A program made the position numbers and the translations under genes. Shown piece after piece: positions 43,587-51,226 of a DNA stretch of 64,000 bases; position 1 is the first letter of the stretch, and each line of letters opens with the position of its first letter. This DNA comes from Erythrobacter ramosus (GTDB taxonomy: Bacteria > Pseudomonadota > Alphaproteobacteria > Sphingomonadales > Sphingomonadaceae): assembly GCF_009828055.1 (NCBI RefSeq), contig NZ_WTYB01000001.1, positions 1,193,183-1,257,182 on the forward strand. Reading direction: 5' to 3'. Below the pieces are notes generated by a model, which saw only the letters and a program-made list of their open reading frames with translations, did no database searches and was not told the DNA's origin.

Positions 43587-44837
43587 ATGGCCACGGCGAT
43601 TGCTCCCTCAACGCCCCTGCGCAAGGCGCTCGGAGAGACCGAGCTGCTGTGGATGATGGCGATGCTGATGGCGCTCAACGCCTTCGGGATCGACGCGATT
43701 CTGCCTGCGCTCGATGCGCTGGCGGCTGATCTTTCGGTCTCGGGCAATGACCGGCAATTCGTGATCGGGGTGTATCTGCTCGCGGGCGGGCTGGGCTCGC
43801 TGGTGCCGGGCGCGCTGGCTGACCGCTTCGGGAGGCGGCCTATTCTGCTGGGCGCGGTCGTGGTCTATATCGTGCTCTCGATCCTCTCCGCTCTGGCGCC
43901 CACTTATGACGCGCTGATCGCGGTGCGCGCGGCGCAGGGCTTCTTTGCTGCCGGGATTGTCGCCCTGCCGCCCGCGATCATCCGTGACCGCGTGGGCGGG
44001 GACAAGATGGCGCGGATGATGAGCCTGATCTTCGTGATCTTCCTGATGGTCCCCGCCATCGCGCCGACCATCGGCGAAGGCATCCTGCAAATCGGCAGCT
44101 GGCGCGCGATTTTCGGCGCGATGGCCGTGCTGGGCGTGGTGATGGGCACGTGGGTCTATCTCCGCCTGCCGGAAAGCCTGACCGACGAAAACCGCCAGCA
44201 AATCCACCTGCGCACCATCGGCGCCAACATGGGCCGCGCGCTCGCCCTGCCAAGCACCTTTGGCTACGTCATCGGTTCCGCGCTGGTGTTCGGCGCCCTG
44301 TTCGGCTTCATCAATTCCTCGCAGCAGCTGATCACCGAGACCTTCGGCGCGGGCGATATCTTCCCGCTGGTCTTCGCGATCTGCGCCGGGTCGATGGCGT
44401 TTGCCAGCTGGTCGAACTCGCGCATCGTCGAGCGTTTCGGCGCCCGCCGCGTGAGCCACACCGCGCTGTTCGCCTTCATCGCGGTGAGCGCGGTGCAGGT
44501 GATGTTCGCCTTCCAGCCGGAGGAGCACCTGTGGGTGTTCGTTCCGCTGATGGCGACCAATATGGCGCTGCTGGGCTTCATCGGCAGCAATTTCGGCGCC
44601 ATCGCCATGAACCCGTTCTTCAACATCGCCGGCGCGGCCAGTTCGGCCCACGGGTTTGTTCGCATGACCATGGCGGCGCTGCTGGGCGGAGCGATTGGTT
44701 ACGCGTTTGACGGAACGGCGCGGCCCCTGGCGCTGGCCTTGCTGGCGAGCGGGCTGGCCTGTCTGGTGCTGGTGCTGCTGAGCGAGAAGGGCAAGCTGTT
44801 CGGGCCGAGTGATGCGGAGATGGGGATGGGGCGCTAA
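43587..44837 (+). CDS. MFS multidrug transporter, Bcr/CflA type
   Basis: A 416-residue 12-helix transporter. ALNAFGIDAILPALDALAADL in helix 1 and the A-motif GALADRFGRRPILL between helices 2 and 3 are those of the Bcr/CflA drug-efflux group. It exports drugs or metabolites by proton antiport. Possible starts are GTG 43530, ATG 43536 and ATG 43587; the last has AAAGG upstream and best fits family length. Its stop directly abuts a palindromic repeat. Confidence 0.92.
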   Translation: MATAIAPSTPLRKALGETELLWMMAMLMALNAFGIDAILPALDALAADLSVSGNDRQFVIGVYLLAGGLGSLVPGALADRFGRRPILLGAVVVYIVLSILSALAPTYDALIAVRAAQGFFAAGIVALPPAIIRDRVGGDKMARMMSLIFVIFLMVPAIAPTIGEGILQIGSWRAIFGAMAVLGVVMGTWVYLRLPESLTDENRQQIHLRTIGANMGRALALPSTFGYVIGSALVFGALFGFINSSQQLITETFGAGDIFPLVFAICAGSMAFASWSNSRIVERFGARRVSHTALFAFIAVSAVQVMFAFQPEEHLWVFVPLMATNMALLGFIGSNFGAIAMNPFFNIAGAASSAHGFVRMTMAALLGGAIGYAFDGTARPLALALLASGLACLVLVLLSEKGKLFGPSDAEMGMGR

Positions 44838-44976
44838 TCCTCCCCCTTTGGGGGAGGGGGACCATGCGCAGCATGGTGGAGGGGCAGGTGCGGTTGTTCC
44901 GAACCCCTCACCGTCTTGAGCCGCCGAGCGTGCCCCTCCACCACCTTCGGTGGTCCCCCTCCCCTAAAGGGGAGGA
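44838..44976. repeat. 139-bp palindromic element, gene-less relative of the DUF559 unit
   Basis: TCCTCCCCC at the left end faces GGGGAGGA at the right. Each arm holds an outer hairpin (TCCTCCCC/GGGGAGGG) and an inner one (ACCATGC/GCATGGT on the left, ACCACC/GGTGGT on the right), separated by about 40 unrelated bases. The arms closely match those flanking the DUF559 gene at 50758-51225. It abuts both stop codons of the convergent MFS and carboxylase genes and may also act as a two-way terminator. Confidence 0.88.
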
Positions 44977-46527
44977 TCAATCCGCCCCCAGCCTCCGCCA
45001 CGCCAGCCCCGCAAATTCGCACAGCATGGGCCGCGTGTCGCGCGGGTCGATGATGTCCTCGACGTTGAAGCGCTCGGCAGAGCGGAACGGCGAGGTCACT
45101 TTGGCCAGCCGTTCGCGGATCTCCTCGAGCAGAGCTTGCGGATCATCGGCGGCTTCAAGCTCCGCTTTGTAAGCCACCTCCAAGCCGCCCGCGATGGGGA
45201 GCGAGCCCCAGTCGCCTGACGGCCAGCAATAGCGATACTGATACCGCTCGGCATTGCTCATGGCGCTGCCCGCAATGCCATAGGCGCGGCGCAACACGAT
45301 GCTCGCGAGCGGCACGGTGGCGCGGTAGATCGCGTTCATCGCGTTGACGCCGTAACGGATAGTCCCCGCCAGCTCCGCCTCGCGCCCGATCATGAAGCCG
45401 GGGTTGTCGACGAGATGCACGATGGGCAGCCGGAACTGGTCGGCGAGCTTCACGAACCGCTCGACTTTCTCGCTAGTTTTGGCCTCCCACGATCCGCCGA
45501 GGTAGCTCGGATCGCTGGCGATCACGCACACCGGCCAGCCATCGAGCCGTGCAAAGGCGGTGATCGCGGCGCGGCCCCAGTGCTTGCCGATCTCGAACAC
45601 GGTGCCGGTGTCGAACAGCATCTCCATGCCGCGGCGCATCGAATAGACCTGTTTGGGATCGCGCGGCACGAGGCTGAGCAGCGCTTCCTCACGCCGGTCC
45701 GCCGGATCATCGCAGGCGGAACGGCGGGCCGGTTGCCCGACATATTCGGGCATGAAGCTGAGGAAATGCCGCGCGCGGGCGAAGGCTTCGGCCTCGCTGG
45801 CGACCTCGTCATCCACCACCCCGTTGCGGGTGTGGATCGCCGAGCCGCCGAGCGCCTCCTTGGCCTCCTCGTGATTGGCCGCGCCGCCCTTGTAGGCCTC
45901 GCCCAGGCCATCGACCACGGCGGGGCCAGCGGCGAAGATCTGGCTGAGGCCCTTGACCATGATCGAATAGTGGCTCGCCACGGTGCGCGCCGCGCCCAGC
46001 CCCGCTGTCGGCCCGAGCGCCAGCGCCACCACCGGCACGGTGTCGAGGTTGGTCACCACATCGCCCCAGCCGGGCACCGCCGGAATATAGGTCGCGCCGA
46101 TCTGTTCGAGCGTCTTCACCGAGCCGCCGCCGCCCGTGCCGTCGATCATGCGGATGATCGGGAGCTTCAACTGGTGCGCCATCATCTCGGCCTGCACCAT
46201 CTTGCGCGCGATCCCCGCGTCCGCCGCGCCCCCGCGGATGGTGAAGTCGTCCGCCGTGGCGACGACGGGGCGGCCATTGATCAGCGCCTTGCCGAACAGG
46301 AAGGGTGCGGGGGTGACGCTTTGTAGGTCGCCATTGGCGTCATACTTGGCCGAGCCTGCGATCTTGCCGATCTCGCGGAAGGAGCCTTCGTCGCACAGCG
46401 CCGCGAGCCGCGCGCGGGCATCCATCTTCCCGCGGCCATGCTGGCGGGCAACCTTGTCCGCGCCGCCCATCTGCTCGGCTAGCGCCTCGCGGGCGCGCAG
46501 TTCTTCGAGTTCCTTGGCCCAGGTCAT
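44977..46527 (-). CDS. acyl-CoA carboxylase, carboxyltransferase (beta) subunit
   Basis: A 516-residue two-domain crotonase-fold protein. The N domain has ADDFTIRGGAADAGIARKM and RMIDGTGGGGSV; the C domain has IASDPSYLGGSW, LVDNPGFMIGREAE and SIVLRRAYGIAGSAM. These are PccB/MccB-type blocks, but the G-rich and substrate-pocket residues do not clearly pick propionyl, methylcrotonyl or geranyl-CoA. It works with the biotin subunit encoded upstream. Start 46527 follows AGAGGAA. An 82-bp palindrome separates the two subunit genes. Confidence 0.92.
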   Translation of the reverse strand: MTWAKELEELRAREALAEQMGGADKVARQHGRGKMDARARLAALCDEGSFREIGKIAGSAKYDANGDLQSVTPAPFLFGKALINGRPVVATADDFTIRGGAADAGIARKMVQAEMMAHQLKLPIIRMIDGTGGGGSVKTLEQIGATYIPAVPGWGDVVTNLDTVPVVALALGPTAGLGAARTVASHYSIMVKGLSQIFAAGPAVVDGLGEAYKGGAANHEEAKEALGGSAIHTRNGVVDDEVASEAEAFARARHFLSFMPEYVGQPARRSACDDPADRREEALLSLVPRDPKQVYSMRRGMEMLFDTGTVFEIGKHWGRAAITAFARLDGWPVCVIASDPSYLGGSWEAKTSEKVERFVKLADQFRLPIVHLVDNPGFMIGREAELAGTIRYGVNAMNAIYRATVPLASIVLRRAYGIAGSAMSNAERYQYRYCWPSGDWGSLPIAGGLEVAYKAELEAADDPQALLEEIRERLAKVTSPFRSAERFNVEDIIDPRDTRPMLCEFAGLAWRRLGAD

Positions 46528-46560
46528 TTCCTCTCCCCTCGGCCCCACCCCTACGCACTT

Positions 46561-46642
46561 CGTCATCCCAGCGGAAGCTGGGACCTAGGGCCTCTTGGTG
46601 CAGCGCTTGCCGCCCCAGGCCCCAGCTTGCGCTGGGGTGACG
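46561..46642. repeat. 82-bp inverted repeat (CGTCAYCCCAGCG family)
   Basis: About 34-nt arms with roughly six mismatches: CGTCATCCCAGCGGAAGCTG at the left faces CAGCTTGCGCTGGGGTGACG at the right. It would fold into a long hairpin inside the carboxylase operon, between the alpha-subunit stop and the beta-subunit start. Confidence 0.87.
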
Positions 46643-46644
46643 GA

Positions 46645-48591
46645 TTATTCTTCTGAAGCGGCAGGCACCACCCTGCACAAAACCGCATCAACCTGCACCT
46701 GCGCGCCTGCGCTGACCGTCAGCCCCTCGACCACCCCGTCGAAGGGCGCGGTGAGGGCGTGTTCCATCTTCATCGCCTCGAGCACCAACAGCCGCTGCCC
46801 GGCGGTGACGGCCTGTCCTTCGCTGACATCGACCGCGATAACCTTGCCCGGCATCGGCGCAATGATCGCGCCATCGGCGGCGGAGGCTTGGCCGGTGCCG
46901 TCGTGGCGGGTGCGAACTAGAACCGCCTCGCCATCATCGAAGACGACGATCCCGCCCTCAGTCTGTTCGCAGGAGACATAGCGGTCGAGCCAATCGCGCG
47001 ATTGCTCCACCACCTCGGTAGGCTCGCCGTCAAACGAAAAGGCTAACGCTGTCTTGGGATCTCCATTCAAACGCAAACCGATGGCAGTCTGCCAGACGTT
47101 GCCCCGCGGAAACTTCAGTTCGTCCCTCAAGGTGCCATAGCTGCTGCCAATGCCGGAAAGTTCGCGGGTGATGAGAGCAACGGCAGCATCAGCCTTCAGC
47201 GAATGCCGAAGGGCCGAGGTGTCGAGAAGCGCAGCTTCGTGTTCCCCGATGAAGGCCGTAGTCACGTTGCCAACGACAAAGTCGGCTTGATCCAAAGCGC
47301 GCTTCAGAAACCCAGCGTTGCTGCGCACGGGCCAGATTTCGACGCCTGCACAGACCTCGGCGAGGTCGGCGATAGCCCGTTCGCGGGTCTCCGCGTGGAC
47401 CACAAGCTTGGCTATCATGGGGTCATAGAAAGGGCTTATCTCGGAGCCTTCGACAACGCCGGTTTCGACCCGAACTTCAATACCGGGCGGTTCAGGCAGG
47501 ATAAGGTGCTCCAACCGCCCCGTGCTTGGCAAGAAACCCTTCGCCGGATCCTCCGCATACAACCGCGCCTCGATGGCATGGCCGTTGATCGACAGCTCGT
47601 CCTGCCGCTTGGGCAACGCCTCCCCGCTCGCCACGCGCAGCTGCCACTCCACCAGATCGACCCCGGTGATTTCCTCGGTGACGGGGTGTTCGACCTGAAG
47701 CCGGGTGTTCATCTCCATGAAGAAGATGCGATCCGCGCGCAGGCCTTCGCTGGCATCGGCGATGAATTCGATCGTGCCTGCGCCCTCGTAATCGACTGCT
47801 TTCGCCGCGCGCACGGCGGCGGCGCAGATCGCCTCGCGCGTCTCGGCGTCCATGCCGGGGGCAGGGGCTTCCTCGATCACCTTCTGGTGGCGGCGCTGGA
47901 GCGAGCAGTCGCGCTCGAACAGGTGGACGACGTTGCCGTGGCTATCGCCGAACACCTGCACCTCGATATGGCGGGGTGAGGTGATCCACTTTTCGAGCAG
48001 CACTTCGTCATTGCCGAAGCTGGCCTTGGCCTCCCGGCGACAGCTCGCCAGCATCTCGGCGAAGTCGGCGGGCGCATCGACCTTGCGCATCCCCTTGCCG
48101 CCGCCGCCCGCGACCGCCTTGATGAGGACGGGGTAGCCGATAGTGTCGGCTTCCTTAGTGAGCCGTTCAAGCGATTGATCCGCGCCGAGATAGCCGGGGG
48201 TGACGGGAACGCCAGCCTCTATCATGCGCGCCTTGGCCGCGTCCTTGAGGCCCATGGCGCGGATGCTGGCGGGCTTGGGGCCGACCCAGACGAGGCCCGC
48301 GTCGATCACGGCCTGCGCGAAGTCGGCGTTCTCGGACAGGAACCCGTAACCCGGATGGATCGCATCCGCCCCGGTTTGCTGGGCCGCCGCGATGATCTTC
48401 GCGCCGACCAGATAGCTTTCCGCCGCGGGTGAGGGGCCGATATGCACCGCCTCGTCGGCGCTACGCACATGCAGCGCCTTCGCGTCGGCATCGGAATAGA
48501 CCGCGACCGTGGCCACACCCATGCTGCGCGCGGTGCGCATGATCCGGCAGGCGATTTCGCCGCGATTGGCGATCAGGAGCTTGGTGATCAT
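46645..48591 (-). CDS. acyl-CoA carboxylase, biotin carboxylase/carrier (alpha) subunit
   Basis: A 648-residue protein. The biotin carboxylase part opens LLIANRGEIACRIMRTA, with ATP-grasp KAVAGGGGKGMRKV, and MEMNTRLQVEHPVTE. A BT-like linker domain follows, and the C-terminal biotin carrier domain has the biotinylation site LEAMKMEHAL. It carboxylates biotin with ATP and bicarbonate for the beta subunit. Architecture equals PccA/MccA. The start at 48591 overlaps the stop of the NTF2-like gene before it. Confidence 0.94.
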   Translation of the reverse strand: MITKLLIANRGEIACRIMRTARSMGVATVAVYSDADAKALHVRSADEAVHIGPSPAAESYLVGAKIIAAAQQTGADAIHPGYGFLSENADFAQAVIDAGLVWVGPKPASIRAMGLKDAAKARMIEAGVPVTPGYLGADQSLERLTKEADTIGYPVLIKAVAGGGGKGMRKVDAPADFAEMLASCRREAKASFGNDEVLLEKWITSPRHIEVQVFGDSHGNVVHLFERDCSLQRRHQKVIEEAPAPGMDAETREAICAAAVRAAKAVDYEGAGTIEFIADASEGLRADRIFFMEMNTRLQVEHPVTEEITGVDLVEWQLRVASGEALPKRQDELSINGHAIEARLYAEDPAKGFLPSTGRLEHLILPEPPGIEVRVETGVVEGSEISPFYDPMIAKLVVHAETRERAIADLAEVCAGVEIWPVRSNAGFLKRALDQADFVVGNVTTAFIGEHEAALLDTSALRHSLKADAAVALITRELSGIGSSYGTLRDELKFPRGNVWQTAIGLRLNGDPKTALAFSFDGEPTEVVEQSRDWLDRYVSCEQTEGGIVVFDDGEAVLVRTRHDGTGQASAADGAIIAPMPGKVIAVDVSEGQAVTAGQRLLVLEAMKMEHALTAPFDGVVEGLTVSAGAQVQVDAVLCRVVPAASEE

Positions 48592-49058
48592 TGCTCCGCT
48601 CCGCAGCCGGTGGTGAGGTGGCTGTAGGTAATGGTCGCGATCTTCCACGCGCCGTCGATCCGCATCAGCGTGAAGATGTCGACCCCGCAATGGCTGCGCT
48701 TGCCGTCGATGATGAAGTCGTAGTCGGCGCGGACGCTCGCCACGGGGCCATCGACCGTTACCACTTCGCCGTGCAGCGGTTCGGATACGGGCACGGGAAT
48801 GCTCGAAACCGATGCGATCAACTGCGCCATGGGGATCAGACCGACGCGGTCTGCGCCGTCACGTTCTTCGACCTTAGCAACGAAACCGGGCTCAGTGACC
48901 TGAGCGCGCATGGCTGCGGCGTCTTTGGCGGCAAGGCCGCGCATGAAGGCCTCGACCGTGGCGACCACGGCGGCTTCTTCGGCGTTGCGATCAGGCGTGG
49001 GTTCAGCGGCGAGGGGCGCGGCGGTAAGCAGGGCGGCGGCGGTCAGAAGGGCTTTCAT
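48588..49058 (-). CDS. exported NTF2/SnoaL-like protein
   Basis: A 156-residue protein with a signal peptide (ALLTAAALLTAAPLAAE) and an NTF2-like domain: EEAAVVATVEAFMRGLAAKDAAAM, then SVRADYDFIIDG, CGVDIFTLMRIDGAWKIATITYS. Periplasmic SnoaL-like proteins of this type are widespread and of unknown job. Its stop overlaps the start of the biotin carboxylase gene by four bases, although the two proteins act in different compartments. The link may be only operonic. Confidence 0.84.
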   Translation of the reverse strand: MKALLTAAALLTAAPLAAEPTPDRNAEEAAVVATVEAFMRGLAAKDAAAMRAQVTEPGFVAKVEERDGADRVGLIPMAQLIASVSSIPVPVSEPLHGEVVTVDGPVASVRADYDFIIDGKRSHCGVDIFTLMRIDGAWKIATITYSHLTTGCGAEQ

Positions 49059-49109
49059 GCCAGCCGGATTAGCGCGGCTTGGTTGCAAAGGAAACCGCTT
49101 CGCATCTCT

Positions 49110-49213
49110 CCCGTCCCGGGCTTGCCTGCCTCGGCGCAGGCCGGGGACCCGGGATCCAGCGTCCTTTCTCGCCCACGAAAAAGCGGGGCCCCGGGTCAGG
49201 CCCGGGGCGGGGA
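49110..49213. repeat. GC-rich inverted repeat overlapping the end of crtB
   Basis: CCCGTCCCGGGCTTGCCTG and CCGGGGACCCGGGATCC at the left face GCGGGGCCCCGGGTCAGGCC and CCCGGGGCGGG at the right. The right arm contains the crtB stop codon (49196) and codes for its last few residues, showing that the repeat entered or grew at the gene end. Confidence 0.68.
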
Positions 49214-50161
49214 GGCGGGCCGATAGTCCGCAATCCCCCAGTGGATGCCGCCCGCTGGCATCTTCTCGCGGTTGATGACCGCCGAGAGGAACGCGCGCAC
49301 GCCGTACAGCGCCTTTTCCGCGCGGGGGACATAGGTGCGGCTGGCCCATGCCTCAGGCCCGCGCTTGCGCACCTTGCGCCCGATCGCCCCGTAGATGCGC
49401 GCGGCAGACAGGACCGCCCAGCGGCTACGGAACGGGAGCTTCGCCGCCCCCACCCGCGCTGCTGCCTCGTGCTTTTCCACCAGCGCCACCAGCCTTGCGG
49501 TCATCGCGGCGAGTTCCTTGCGGTGGTGCGGTTTGGTGTGCTGACCGGGCTCGATATCCTGCTCGACGAGCCAGATTTCGGGGAGGTAACAGCGACCCAC
49601 CGCATCATCCTCCACAATATCGCGGGCGATGTTCGACAGTTGGAAGGCAAGGCCCAGATCATTCGCGCGGTCGAGCGTTTCCTGATCGTCAGGCGAGACC
49701 CCCATCACCACCGCCATCATCACACCCACCGCGCCCGCCACATGGTAGCAATAGCGCAGCATGTCGGCCTCAGTGCGCGGGCGCCAATCTTCGGCGTCCA
49801 ATTGGAAGCCCGCGATCACATCCTCAGCCATTTGCGGAGTGAGGCCCACCTCGGCCGCGACCACACCCAGCGCGTCGAAGGCCGGATCGCCCGTCGGCTC
49901 GCCTGCAAAGGCGAGCGCGGTTAGCCGGCGGATCAGGGCGAGGCGTTCGGCGAGGTCGGTCTGATCGCCGAGTTCTCCGCCCATGTCCTGATTGTCGGCA
50001 ATGTCATCCGCGCGGCGGCACCACGCATAAAGCAGCCAAGCCCGCTCGCGCGTTTCCTTGTCGAACAGGCGCGCTGCCGCGGAAAAGCTCTGCGAGCCGC
50101 GCTTGATCGACAGCCGGGCGTGTTCGACCAGCGCGGTGCGGGTGGCGGCGTCGACTGCCAT
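49196..50161 (-). CDS. crtB: phytoene synthase
   Basis: A 321-residue trans-isoprenyl diphosphate synthase. The two Asp-rich motifs are RRADDIADNQD and LSNIARDIVEDDAVGR, both intact, with YAWCRR and YCYHVAGAVG. It condenses two geranylgeranyl diphosphates to phytoene at the membrane surface. The start at 50161 lies eight bases after the LOG-family stop, and its C-terminus ends inside a repeat (YRPASPPRA). It is the last gene of the crt operon. Confidence 0.95.
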   Translation of the reverse strand: MAVDAATRTALVEHARLSIKRGSQSFSAAARLFDKETRERAWLLYAWCRRADDIADNQDMGGELGDQTDLAERLALIRRLTALAFAGEPTGDPAFDALGVVAAEVGLTPQMAEDVIAGFQLDAEDWRPRTEADMLRYCYHVAGAVGVMMAVVMGVSPDDQETLDRANDLGLAFQLSNIARDIVEDDAVGRCYLPEIWLVEQDIEPGQHTKPHHRKELAAMTARLVALVEKHEAAARVGAAKLPFRSRWAVLSAARIYGAIGRKVRKRGPEAWASRTYVPRAEKALYGVRAFLSAVINREKMPAGGIHWGIADYRPASPPRA

Positions 50162-50169
50162 AGCGAGGC

Positions 50170-50751
50170 TTACAGCTCCTCGGCCTTCATGCGGAAGATC
50201 GGCGTGTGCGGCTGATAGGCTTCCATCTTGGCGAGCAGTTCGTGGATCGACGTCGCCGCGATCAGGATGTTCTGGTGCGCGGGCCGGACAAAGCCAACCT
50301 CGGCCATCTTGGCGTTGAAGGCGAGCAGGTGGTCGTAGAAGCCGAAAGCATTGAGCAGGCCCACCGGCTTGGTGTGATAGCCCAGCTGCGACCAGCTGAT
50401 CGCTTCCCACAATTCGTCCATCGTCCCGACCCCGCCGGGGATGGTGACGAAGCCGTCAGACAGGTCAGTGAAGCGCTGCTTGCGCTCGTGCATCCCGCTG
50501 ACGGTGACAAGCTCGTCGCAGTCGTGGTTGGCGACTTCGGCTTTCACCAGCGCTTCGGGAATGATCCCAATCACCTCGCCGCCGCCTTCCTTGGCCCCGC
50601 GCGCGACCGCGCCCATCAGCCCGAGCTTACCGCCACCATAGACGAGGCCGATCCCGCGCGCAGCCAATTCCGCGCCGACATCATAGGCCAGCTGGACATA
50701 ACGCGGGTCTTCGGGCGAGGCCGAACCGCAATAGACAGCGAGACGTTTCAC
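50170..50751 (-). CDS. LOG-family protein (TIGR00730, nucleotide 5'-monophosphate phosphoribohydrolase)
   Basis: A 193-residue Rossmann-fold protein with YGGGKLGLMGAVARGAKEGG and the active-site motif PGGVGTMDELWEA. LOG enzymes cut ribose 5-phosphate from cytokinin nucleotides or AMP. The start codon is GTG 50751. The sequence AGGGGAGGA that serves as its ribosome site, seven bases upstream, is the end of the DUF559 element's repeat arm. It sits between crtI and crtB and is a stable but unexplained crt-operon passenger. Confidence 0.91.
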   Translation of the reverse strand: MKRLAVYCGSASPEDPRYVQLAYDVGAELAARGIGLVYGGGKLGLMGAVARGAKEGGGEVIGIIPEALVKAEVANHDCDELVTVSGMHERKQRFTDLSDGFVTIPGGVGTMDELWEAISWSQLGYHTKPVGLLNAFGFYDHLLAFNAKMAEVGFVRPAHQNILIAATSIHELLAKMEAYQPHTPIFRMKAEEL

Positions 50752-51176
50752 GCGCGATCCTCCCCTGCAAGGGGAGGGGGACCATGCGGAGCATGGTGGA
50801 GGGGCGAGCAGGTCATGCGTTCAATTCTCTCATCACAAATCTGCACCAGTCGCCTAACCACAGCCTCGATATCTTCAAGCACAAGTTTCGCCGGAATGCG
50901 CGTGGTGGCGATCCCCTGTTCGCGCAAGAAGCGCGATCGCGCTTCGTCTTTGGCGATTACCGAAGCGCTCTCGTGCGCCCTGCCATCCACCTCGATCGCC
51001 AGTCGCGCCTTGGTGCAAAAGAAATCCAGCACATAGATGCCCGCCGGGTGTTGGCGTCGGAACTTGTGGTCTCCCGGTCGGGTGCGCAACACTTGCCATA
51101 GCGCGACTTCCGGCGGAGTCATTTCGACGCGGAGCTTGCGGGCGAGTTTGACGGTGTCCTTCTGACCTCTGATCAT
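50748..51176 (-). CDS. DUF559 endonuclease-like protein
   Basis: A 142-residue protein of the Vsr/restriction-endonuclease-like fold. KLRVEMTPPEVALWQVLR is the DUF559 opening. FRRQHPAGIYVLDFFC (Asp51) and AIEVDG (Glu62, Asp64) form a PD-(D/E)xK-like site, with the later helix DEARSRFLREQGI. The gene is enclosed by 50-53-bp inverted repeats. One arm gives its ribosome site (GGAGGGG, five bases before ATG 51176) and the other codes for its last 17 or so residues (PLHHAPHGPPPLAGED). Its stop codon overlaps the LOG start. Nuclease activity is predicted, not shown. Confidence 0.88.
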   Translation of the reverse strand: MIRGQKDTVKLARKLRVEMTPPEVALWQVLRTRPGDHKFRRQHPAGIYVLDFFCTKARLAIEVDGRAHESASVIAKDEARSRFLREQGIATTRIPAKLVLEDIEAVVRRLVQICDERIERMTCSPLHHAPHGPPPLAGEDRA

Positions 51177-51225
51177 GCTCGCCCCTCCACCACCTGCGGT
51201 GGTCCCCCTCCCCTGAAGGGGAGGA
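50758..51225. mobile_element. 468-bp DUF559 unit with palindromic terminal inverted repeats
   Basis: The left arm (50758-50810) and right arm (51176-51225) are inverted copies starting TCCTCCCC and ending GGGGCGAGCA, each with two internal hairpins; the inner hairpin differs between arms (ACCATGCGGAGCATGGT against ACCACCGCAGGTGGT). The only gene inside is the DUF559 nuclease. The unit sits between crtI (stop 51227) and the LOG gene in the crt operon. A gene-less relative is at 44838-44976. No target-site duplication is clear. Confidence 0.75.
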
Positions 51226-51226
51226 T

